From positions 21,465,045-21,529,044 of the forward strand of contig CM119264.1 of assembly GCA_051294375.1 (NCBI GenBank): 64,000 nt of DNA. Reading direction: 5' to 3'. Within the stretch, counting starts at the first letter, position 1, and every line of letters begins with the position of its first letter. This document shows positions 20,586-30,800 of this stretch, in pieces. A program made the translations under genes and the position numbers. The stretch comes from Paraspadella gotoi. Taxonomy: Eukaryota; Chaetognatha. Under the pieces are notes generated by a model that did not search any database, was not told where the DNA came from, and saw only the letters and a program-made list of their open reading frames with translations.

Positions 20586-20642
20586 ATTTAAATGCTGATG
20601 AAGACTCGAAAGTTATAGAGTCGAAACATATCCGATTTAAAT
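20586..20642 (+). ncRNA. Type I hammerhead ribozyme-like motif (right)
   Basis: All core elements are present in order. Stem I strand ATTTAAATG (20586-20594); CTGATGA (20595-20601); stem II GACTC (20603-20607), 10-base loop, GAGTC (20618-20622); GAAA (20623-20626); a very short stem III around CATAT; predicted cleavage after C20632. Then the other stem I strand, C and ATTTAAAT, pairs over 9 bp with one bulged G. A second stem III pair is C against A where G is expected, a weakness. Hammerheads with minimal stem III are known from Penelope-like elements and retrozymes. Confidence 0.65.
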
Positions 20643-20699
20643 AAAAACAAAATATTGTTTGTCAAATAATGAATTTTCGTTTTATCTCTAAATAATTCA

Positions 20700-20972
20700 A
20701 AAAAATAATAAAAGAATGTAAAAGTTTTTAAAAAAATGTTTATAAAGTTAGACAAAAAAATTGAAAAGATTTGTTTTAAAATGAAAGACAATTTTTAAAG
20801 CAACCTTTTCCTGGTCATTGCTAAGTCAAATCATAACCAATCAATATAAAATTGGGATATATAAATGATTTAGGTTTTTACTATAGAAAAAATCTTTTAG
20901 ATTAAAAATATCTTCACAAGTTTGCAAATGACAATTTTTTTTTAGCGGCGGGCTGTTATGTATCACCTTGTA
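20700..20972 (-). repeat. Right TIR of the 10.3-kb insertion
   Basis: Inverted counterpart of 10628-10782 plus about 14587-14690. The outer segment holds agcggcgggct and caccttgta. Confidence 0.65.
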
Positions 20973-21780
20973 ACCCAGGCTTTTTGTTTATTTCTGAGCT
21001 TCAACCCAAACTCTAGGTTGTAGTTTATTCAAATAGCAATGTTGCCGGCGATTCACCGCCAATACACTCACTGGTGACCTCGCCAGTAATAAAAGTAATG
21101 AATATAATCAAAGGCGCAAGTTAAAGGAAAAGCTTGTGGCTGAAGTTGAGACATGGGGATAAATACATCACCTGTGGGCTCTTCCCTTAAAACTAAACCC
21201 TAACCCAAGTCTCCTGTACATCTCCATGCTTTTCCCCAACCCTAACCCAGGCCTAGGCCTCCCATACATTTCCATGCCTCAAACTTAACCCATCTGTGGG
21301 CTTTCCTAACCCTAAACCTTACCCGGGCCTCTTGTTCAACTCCATTCCTCTCCCCTAATCCTAACCAAGGCCCTGGCCTCCAGTACATCTCTGTGCTTCA
21401 ACCCAACCCTAACTGCCTTCGATGCATCAACAGTAAGCCTCTCGCCCTACCCTAACCCAGGGCTCCCATTCAACTCCATGCCTCTCTCCTTACCCTAACC
21501 TTAACCCGGGACCGGGCCTCCCTCATATATTCGTACCTCAACTTTAATCCCTAATATCCATTTCCAGCACCTTCCTTAACCCTAATGCCGGCTTCTTGTT
21601 TATCTTAACCTTAAAATTGACATTAACCCTAACCATAACCTTAAACTACTCAACCTTAATCCTAACCCTAAACTACTCAACCCTAACCCTAATTATTACC
21701 AACTCAACCTTAACCCTAAACCAAACCATCTCAACCCTAATCTAACCCTAAAACCCTAACCCTAAACATAATATGAGTTT
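20973..21780 (-). repeat. Degenerate telomere-like CCCTAA tract, right part
   Basis: CCCTAAC units are interspersed with a longer degenerate repeat (phrases such as acatctccatgcttc and ggcctcccat every 50-80 bp) to about 21590. Denser CCCTAA units follow at 21590-21770. The orientation is the same as 10490-10627. It is interstitial here, between transposon DNA and satellite. Confidence 0.75.
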
Positions 21781-22053
21781 TAAGTAAAATCACTTTAACG
21801 AGAATGCTAAATATAATTCACAGTTAAATTACCAAAGAGTGAGGATATCACCAAAAAATAAAAAAAAATATTTTGCTTATTATTGTAATATTTTTAAAAA
21901 TAATTTTAATTATATAATATATTTTTAATATTAAAATATATTATATATTATAATATAAAATAAATATTAAATATAATCAAAATATAAATTATATGATTTA
22001 AAGAATATATTATGAATATTTAATTTCTGAAATTTTAATTATATATATATAGT
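21781..22053. other. AT-rich DNA
   Basis: Almost pure A/T with tatata phrases. No feature other than composition. Confidence 0.5.
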
Positions 22054-22199
22054 AATGGAGCAGGAGCCGGAGCCGGAGCCGGAGCCGAAAACAAATTTTG
22101 CTTGGAGCCGCAGCCGGAGCTGGAGCCGGAAAAAAATTAGGCCTGGAACTGGAACCGTAGCTGGAGCCGAGACAAAATTAGGTCGGCTCCACATCCCTG
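22054..22199 (-). mobile_element. hAT-type terminus with GGAGCC repeats (inverted)
   Basis: GGAGCC units from about 22065 end in GGCTCCACATCCCTG at 22185-22199, directly abutting the satellite. It is the inverted counterpart of the terminus at 7330. Confidence 0.55.
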
Positions 22200-24835
22200 A
22201 TAAAAAGAGATAAAAAGGTTAAAAACATCGACAAACAACTTTTCCAATGTAAAAAGAGATAAAAAGGTTAAATACAACGGCAGACGACATTTCCTATGTA
22301 AAAAGAGATAAAAACGTTAAAAACACAAGCAAACTTCTTTTCCAATATAAAAAGAGATAAAAACTTTTAAAAAACCGGCAAGCGATTTTTCTATTGTAAA
22401 AAGAGATAAAAAACACCGACAAACGACTTTTCCAATTTAAAAAAAGATAAAAACGTTAAATACACCTTCAGACGACATTTCCTATGTAAAAAGAAATAAA
22501 AACGTTAACAACACCAGCAAACAATTTTTCCAAAGAGATAAAAACTTTAAAAACACCAAAAACCAACTTCTTCAATGTAAAAAGAGATTAAAACTTTAAA
22601 AACAAAGAAAAGACGCTTTTTCTAATGTAAAAAGAGATAAAAACGTAGAAAACACCGGAAAACGATATTTTAATTGTAAAAAGAAATAAAAACGTTAAAA
22701 ACTTCGGCAAACATTTTTTGCAATATAAAAAGAGATAAAAAGGTTAAAAACACCGACAAACAACTTTTCCAATGTAAAAAGAGATAAATACACCGGCAAA
22801 CGACTTTTCCAATGTCAAAAAAGATAAAAACGTTAAAAACACCGAAAAACGTCTTTTCCATTGTAAAAAAGGATAAAAACGTTGAAAACACCAGAAAACA
22901 ACTTTTTCAATGTAAAAAGAGATAAAAACTTTAAAAACAAAGAAAAACGCTTTTCCAATGTAAAATTGGCTAATTTTACATTAGCCGATGAAATTTAAAT
23001 GCTAATGAATACAACATTAAAATAATCTATCATGAGCATAGATTATATTATTAAAATATTTTTTGTCAAAAATTATTTTTTTGGAGGGTACTAGCCTAAT
23101 TAAAATTATTATATTACTATATAAAGCAAAAAAAAATTTTTTGAAATCTTAAAATTTTTTAATGGATTCTGATAGAGCATAAAAAGTTAAACATGAAATA
23201 TAATTACAGCTTTTAAAAATTCTTACGTTTTCTTAGTAAAAATTTAAAAAAACTGATAAAATCATCAAAAGATGATGATGATGACGATTTTTTATGGTTT
23301 TTCTTATTTTTGACCTCCTTATCATAACAATATTTAAAAAAGAATTATACTTTGTGTAGACAACTTTTTATGAGCTATCTGAATCTGGTCTTAAAACTTA
23401 AAATTTCTAAAAAAAATTTTTGACCTTTCCTATCTATAAATAAATAAATATTAAAAAATTAATTACTAGGGTATAGAGCCATATAAAAATTTTTTTGTCC
23501 ATTGAAAGTATACTTAAAAATGTATAAATTTTCGTTTGAGCTTGTACTCACTCTAAATTTTTTACTCACCCCATTGAGTGCGGCTACCCCTAGTAAAATG
23601 AGATAAAAACGTAGAAAACACCGGAAAACGATATTTTCAAAGAAAAAAGAAATAAAAACGTTAAAAACTTCTGCAAACAACTTTTTCAATATAAAAATAG
23701 ATAAAAAGGTTAAAAACACCGGCAAAAAACTTTTTGATTGTATAAAGAGAAACGACTTTTCTTTTGTAGAATGAGATAAAAACATTAAAAACACCGGAAA
23801 AGGACTTTTTCCTAGTAAAAAAATGAAAACGTTAAAAACACTGTAAAACGACTTTTCCAATGTAAAAAGAGCTAAAAACGTTAAAAACACCGGGAAACGT
23901 AATGTAAAAAGAGATAAAAACATTGAAAACACCGGCAAACAACTTTTTCAATGTAAAAAGAAATAAAAACGTTAAAAACTTTGGAAAACGACTTTCCCAG
24001 CGACAATCGACTTTTTCAATTTAAAAATGGATAAAAAAGTTAAAAACACTAGCAAACGTCTTTTCCTTAGTAAAAAAAATGTAAACGTTAAAAACACTGG
24101 AAAACGACTTTACCAATGCAAAAAAAGATAAAAACGTTAAATACACCGAAAAAGCACTTTTCCAATGTAAAAAGAATTAAAAACTTTAAAAACTTTGGCA
24201 AACTACTTTTCCAATAAAAAAAGAAATAAAACCGTTGAAAACCCCGTCAAACGAAAAAAAAGCTAAAAACGTTAAAAACATCAAAAACAACTTTTCTTTT
24301 GTAAAAAGAGATGAAAACGTTAAAAACACCGAAAACGACTTTTCCTTTTCCTATGTAAAAAGAGCTAAAACGTAATAAACACCGTAAAACGACTTTTCCT
24401 TTTCCTATGTAAAAAGAGCTAAAAACGTTAAAAACACAAGAAAACGACTTTTCCTTTTTAAAAAGATATGAAAACGTTAAAAATAACAGAAAACGATTTT
24501 TTTCAATGTAAAAAGAAATAAATGCGTTAAAAACACCGGACAAACGACCTTTTCCAATGTAAAAAGAGAAAAAAACGTTAAGTAAGCACCGGCAGACGAC
24601 ATTTCTTATGTATAAAAGAGATAAAAACGTTTAAAACATACCAACAAACGACTTTTTCCAATATAAAAAAGAGATAAAAACTTTAGAAACAAAGAAAAAT
24701 GCTTTTTCCAAAAGTAAAAGAGATAAACGTAGAAAACGAGGCACCGGCAAACGTATTTTCAATAAAAAAAGAAATAAAAAACGTTAAAAACTTCGGCAAA
24801 CAACTTTTTCAATATAAAAAGAGATAAAAAGTTTT
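22200..24835 (-). repeat. 49-bp satellite array, minus orientation, block 1
   Basis: Tandem monomers of about 49 bp. On the T-rich strand each has three T-tracts (gtttttaacg, tttttatctc, tttttacatt) followed by ggaaaag and a variable end such as tcgtttgccggt. Here the A-rich complement is on the plus strand. A non-satellite insert interrupts it at about 22968-23590. Indels become frequent after about 24540. The F/L/S-rich predicted peptides are satellite translations, not genes. Confidence 0.95.
22968..23590. other. Non-satellite insert inside satellite block 1
   Basis: About 620 bp of AT-rich DNA with no monomer signature. Its edges are ttacattagccgatg on the left and cggctacccctag on the right. 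No target duplication or coding potential is evident. Confidence 0.7.
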
Positions 24836-27800
24836 TAAGCGTTTTATTTCTTTTTACATTTGAAAATACGTTTGCGCGGGGTTTTCTACGTTTTTATCTC
24901 TTTTTACATGGAAAAGGCGTTTTCTTATGTTCCTAAAGTTTTTTATATCTTTTTTATATTGGAAAAGTCGTTTGCTGTGTTTTTATCTCTTTTTACATAG
25001 GAAATGTCGTCTGCCGGCGTAGGAATAGTCGATCGACGGGTTTTCAAACGGTTTTATTTATTTTTTATGAAAAGTCGTTTGCATAGGAAAAGTCGTTTGT
25101 CGGTGTTTTAACGCATTTATTTCTTTCTACATTGGAAAAAATCGTTTTCTGTTATTTTTAAACGTTTTTATATCTTTTGGTTACATTACTCTATAACTAT
25201 TGTAGCCTGTACAATTGAAAATTATTTGTTTTTTCGGTGTTTTCTATGTGTTTAGTCTTTTTTTTACAATTGAAAAAATTCGTTTTTCCTTGTTTTTAAC
25301 CGTTTTCATCTGCTTTTTACAAAAGAAAAGTCGTTTTTCAGTGTTTTTAAACGTTTTTATCTCTTTTTACATAAGAAAGAAACGAGAAAGTCGTTTTTCG
25401 GTGTTTTTAAAGTTTTTCTATTTTTTAAATTTGAAAAAGTGTTTGCAGAAGATTTAACAGTTTTTATTTCTTTTTTCTTTTAAAAAATCGTTTTCCGGTG
25501 TTTTTCTACGTTTCTTATATCTTTTTACTTGAAAGCGTTTTTCTTTTTTTTTTTTAAGTTTTTTTTCTTTTTTTACATTGAAAAAGTAGTGTTTCTGGTG
25601 TTTACAAACGTTTGTTACCCTTTTTTTAGCAATGGAAAAGACGTTTATTGGTGTTTTTAACGTTTTTATTATTTTTGACATTGGAAAAGTCGTTTTCCGC
25701 GTGCGTTTTTAACGTTTTTAGCTCTTTTTACGATAGGAAAAGTTGTTTGCTGTTGTATTAACGGTTTATCTTTTTTTACATTGAAAAGTTATTGTCGGTG
25801 TTTTTAACCTTTTTATCTCTTTTTATATTGCAAAATGTTTGCCGAAGTTTTTTAACGTTTTTTTTCTTTTACATTGAAATATTGTTTGCCGGTGTTTTCA
25901 ATACCGCGTTTTTTATCTCTTTTTACATTGGAAAAAACGTTTTTCTTGTGTTTTGAAAAGTTTTTATCTCTTTGGAAAAGTTCGTCTTTGCTGTGTGGTT
26001 TTTAACGTTTACTCTTTTTACATAGGAAAATGTCGTCTGCCGGTGAGTAATCTTAACGTTTTTATCCTTTTTTACCATTGGAAAAGTCCCGTTTGTTCGG
26101 TGTTTTTAATCTCTTTTATATTGGAAAAAATCGTTTGCGGTTTTTTTTAAGTTTTTATTCTGTTTTAATATTGGAAAATAAGTTTTCTAGTGTTTTTAAC
26201 GTTTTTATCTCTTTGTACATTGGAAAAGTCGTTTGTCGGTGTTTTTTATCTTTTTTTACATTTGAAAAATCGCTTGCCGATTTTTTTTAAGTTATTATCT
26301 ATTTTTATATTTGAAAAAAAGTTTGCTAGTGTTTTTAACGTTTTTATCTCCTTTTACATAGAAAATGTCGTCTGCCGGTGTATTTAACGTTTTTATCTGT
26401 TTTTACATTGGAAAAGTCGTTTGCCAAAGTTTTTAACCTTTTTATTTTTTTTTACATTGAAAATATCGTTTGCCGGTCTTTTCTACGTTTTTATCTCCTT
26501 TTACATTGCAAAAAGAGTTTTCCTTTGTTTTTAAAGTTTTTATCTTTTTTTTATATTGGAAAAGTCGTTTGCTGGTTTTTTAAACATTTTTATCTCTTTT
26601 TACATAGGAAATGTCGTCTGCCGGTGTATTTAATGTTTTTATCTCTTTTTACATTGGAAAAGTCGTTTGTCGGTGTTTTTAACGCATTTATTTCTTTTTA
26701 CATTGGAAAAATCGTTTTCTGTTATTTTTAACGTTTTCATATCTTTTTACAAAGGAAAAGTCGTTTGCTAGTATTTTTAACTTTTTTATCCATTTTTAAA
26801 TTTAAAAAGTCGATTGTCGCTGTGAAAGTCGTTCGCCAAAGTTTTTAACATTTTTATTTCTTTTTACATTGAAAAAGTTGTTTGCCGGTGTTTTTAACGT
26901 TTTTATCTCATTCTACAAAAGAAAAGTTATCTGTTGTCTTTAACGTTTTTATCTCTTTATACAATCAAAAAGTTGTTTGCCGGTGTTTTTAACCTTTTTA
27001 TCTATTTTTATATTGAAGTTTTTAACGTTTTTATTTCGTTTTTTTTGAAAATATCGTTTTCCGGTGTTTTCTACATTGTAAAAAGCGTTTTTCTTTGTTT
27101 TTAGAGTTTTTATCTTTTTTTACATTGAAGAAGTTGTTTTCTGGTGTTTTCAACGTTTTTATCCTTTTTTACAATGGAAAAGACGTATTTCGGTGTTTTT
27201 CACGTTTTTATCTTTTTTGACATTGGAAAAGTCGTTTTTGCGTGTTTTTAACGTTTTTCTCTCATTATACAAAAGAAGAGTCGTTTTCTGGTGTTTTTAA
27301 CGTTTTTATCTCTTTATACAATCATAAAGTTGTTTGTCGGTGTTTTTAACCTTTTTATCTATTTTTATATTGAAAAAGTTGTTTGCAGAAGTTTTTATTT
27401 CTTTTTTCTTTTAAAATATCTTTTTCCGGTGTTTTCTACGTTTTTATCTCTTTTTACATTGGAAAAAGCGTTTTTTCTTTGTTTTTAAAGTTTTAATCTC
27501 TTTTTACATTGAAGAAGTTGTTTTCTGGTGTTTTCAACGTTTTTATCTCTTTTTACAATGGAAAAGACGTTTTTCGGTGTTTTTAACGTCTTTATTTCTG
27601 TTGACATTGGAAAAGTCGTTTTTGCGTGTTTTTAACGTTTNNNNNNNNNNNNNNNNNNNNNNNNNNNNNNNNNNNNNNNNNNNNNNNNNNNNNNNNNNNN
27701 NNNNNNNNNNNNNNNNNNNNNNNNNNNNNNNNNNNNNNNNTCTTTTTACATTGGAAAAGTCCGTTTGTCGATTTTTTCAACCCTTTTTATCTTTTTTTTA

Positions 27801-30800
27801 TATTGAAAAAGTTGTTTGCCGGTGTTTCAATGTTTTTATCTCTTTTTACATTACGTTTTCCGGTGTTTTTAACGTTTTTAGCTCTTTTTACATTGGAAAA
27901 GTCTGTTTTCCGGTTGTTTTTAACGTTTTTATCTCATTCTACAAAAGAAAAGTCGTTTTCTGGTGTTTTTAACCTTTTTTCTCTTCATATAATCAAACAG
28001 TGGTTTGCCGGTGTTTTTAACGTTTTTATCTATTTTTATTTTGAAAAAGTTGTTTGCAGAAGTTTTTATTTCTTTCTTCTTTGAAAATATCGTTTTCCGG
28101 TGTTTTCTACGTTTTTATATCTTTTTACATTGGAAAAAGCGTTTTTCTTTGTTTTTAAAGTTTTTATCTCTTTTTACATTGAAGAAGTTGTTTTCTGGTG
28201 TTTTCAACGTTTTTATTTTTTTTTACAAAGGAAAATATGTTTTTCGGTGTTTTTAACGATTTAATTTTTTTTTGTCATTGGAAAAGTTGTGTTCGGGTGT
28301 TTTTAACGTTTTTAGCTCTTTTTACATAGGAAAAGTCGTTTGCCGGTGTATTTAACGTTTTTATCTCTTTTTACATTGGAAAAGTTGTTTGTCGGTGTTT
28401 TTAACCTTTTTATCTCTTTTTATATTGCAAAAAATGTTTGCCAAAGTTTTTAACATTTTTGTTTCTTTTTACATTGAAAAAATCGTTTGCCGGTGTTTTC
28501 TACGTTTTTATCTCTTTTTACATTGAAAAAAGCGTTCTTCTTTGTTTTTAAAGTTTTTATCTATTTTTAAAATCGTTTGCTGGTGTATTTAATGTTTTCA
28601 TCTTTTTTGACATAAGAAATGTCGTCTGCCGGTGTATTTGACGTTTTTATCTTTTTTTACATTTGAAAAGTCGTTTGTCGGTGTTTTTTATCTTTTTTTA
28701 CATTGGAAAAGTCGTTTGCCGGTTTTTTAAAAGTTTTTATCTCTTATTATATTGGAAAAGAAGTTTGCTAGTGTTTTTAACGTTTTTATTTCTTTTTACA
28801 TTGAAAATATCGTTTGCCGGTGTTTTTTACTTTTTTATCTCTTTTTACATTGGAAAAAGCGTTTTTCTTTGTTTCTAAAGTTTTTATTTCTTTTTATATT
28901 GGAAAAGTAATTTGCAGGTGTTTTAAACGTTTTTATCTCTTTTTACATAGGAAAAGTCGTTTTACAGTGTTTTTAACGTTTTCATCTTTTTTTACATAGA
29001 AAAAGGAAAAGGAAAAGTCGTTTTTCGGTGTTTTTAACGTTTTCATCTCTTTTTACAAAAGAAAAGTCGTTTTTTGATGTTTTTAACGTTTTTAGCTTTT
29101 TTTACATAGGAATAGTCGTTTGACGGGGTTTTAAACGGTTTTATTTCTTTTTTTATTGGAAAAGTCGTTTGCCAAAGTTTTTAACGTTTTTAATTCTTTT
29201 TACATTGGAAAAGTGCTTTTTCGGTGTTTTTAACGTTTTTATCTTTTTTTGCATTGGAAAAGTCGTTTTCCAGTGTTTTTAACATTTACATTTTTTTTTA
29301 CTAAGGAAAAGTCGTTTGCTAGTGTTTTTAACTTTTTTATCCATTTTTAAATTGAAAAAGTCGATTGTCGCGGGGAAAGTCATTTGCCAAAGTTTTTAAC
29401 GTTTTTATTACTTTTTACATTGAAAAAGTTGTTTGCCGGTGTTTTCAATGTTTTGATCTCTTTTTACATTACATTTTCCGGTGTTTTTAACGTTTTTAGC
29501 TCTTTTTACATTGGAAAAGTCGTTTTCTGATGTTTTTAACGTTTTTATCTCTTTATACAATCAAAAAGTTTTTATTTTTTTTTTCTTTGGAAATATCTTT
29601 TTCCGCTGTTTTTTACGTTTTTATCTCTTTTTACATTGGAAAAAACGTTTTTCTTTGTTTTTATCTCTTTTTACATTGGAAAAAGCGTTTTTCTTTGTTT
29701 TTAAAGTTTTTATCTCTTTTTACATTGAAGAAGTTGTTTTCTGGTGTTTTCAACGTTTTTGCCCTTTTTTACAATGGAAAAGACGTTTTTCGGGGTTTTT
29801 AACGTTTTTATCTTTTTTGACATTGGAAAAGTCGGTGGCCGGTGTATTTAACGTTTTTATGTCTTTTTACATTGGAAAAGTTGTTTGTCGGTGTTTTTAA
29901 CCTTTTTATCTCTTTTTATATTGCAAAAAATGTTTGTCAAAGTTTTTAAGGTTTTTATTTCTTTTTACATTGAAAAAATCGTTTGACGGTGTTTTCTACG
30001 TTTTTATCTCTTTTTACATTGGAAAAAGCGTTTTTCTTTGTTTTTAAAGTTTTTATCTCTTGGGAAAAGTCGTTTGCTGGTGTTTTTAACGTTTTTATCT
30101 CTTTTTACATAGGAAATGTCGTCTGCCGGTGTATTTAACGTTTTTATCTCTTTTTACATTGTAAAAGTCGTTTGTCGGTATTTTTTATCTCTTTTTACAT
30201 TGGAAAAATCGTTTGCCGGTTTTTTAAAAGTTTTTATTTCTTTTTATATTGGAAAAGATGTTTGCTAGTGTTTTTAACGTTTTTATCTCTTTTTTACATA
30301 GGAAATGTCGTCTGCCGGTGTATTTAACGTTTTTATATCTTTTTACATTGTAGAAGTTGTTTTCTGGTGTTTTCAACGTTTTTACTTTTTTTTTACAATG
30401 GAAAAGACGTTTTTCAGTGTTTTTAACGTTTTTATCTTTTTTGACATTGGAAAAGTTGTTTTCGGGTGTTTTTAACGTTTTTAGCTCCTTTTACATGAGA
30501 AAAGTCGGTTGCCCGTGTATTTAATGTTTTTATCTCTTTTTACATTGGTAAAGTTGTTTGTCGGTGTTTTTAACCTTTTTATCTTTTTTTATATTGCAAA
30601 AAATGTTTGCCTAAGTTTTTAACGTTTTTATTTCCTTTTACATTTAAAAAATCGTTTGACGGTGTTTTCTACGTTTTTATCTCTTTTTACATTGGAAAAA
30701 GCGTTTTTCTTTGTTTTTAAAGTTTTTATCTCTTGGGAAAAGTCGTTTGCTGGTGTTTTTAACGTTTTTAAAAATCGTTTGCCGGTTTTTTAAAAGTTTT

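Larger units (their letters stand above)
10628..20972. mobile_element. Nested 10.3-kb insertion with Mutator-like long TIRs
   Basis: The left end TACAAGGTGACAC... (10628) and right end ...TATCACCTTGTA (20972) are inverted. Similarity continues inward: AGCCCGCCGCT, a segment containing tcatttgcaaa, ataaatgatttaggttttt, and, beyond the hAT inserted in the left arm, ttcattttaaaac (about 14600 and 20770). Arms are about 260 bp when the hAT is ignored. The same TIR type bounds 46652-47611, where a 9-bp target duplication supports a Mutator-like family. Clean duplicated flanks are not visible here, but both sides are degenerate CCCTAA sequence. No transposase was identified, and most of the interior is later insertions. 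Confidence 0.55.

Noticed and set aside
10628-20972. Maverick/Polinton element, suggested by long TIRs and length
   Set aside because: No polymerase, integrase, ATPase or capsid coding is visible, and the interior is explained by nested repeats. The 9-bp duplication of the smaller relative fits Mutator-like better.
22200-24800. CRISPR-like array (regular repeats about every 49 bp)
   Set aside because: The whole unit is repeated, including the would-be spacers, and the context is eukaryotic with no cas genes. It is a satellite.
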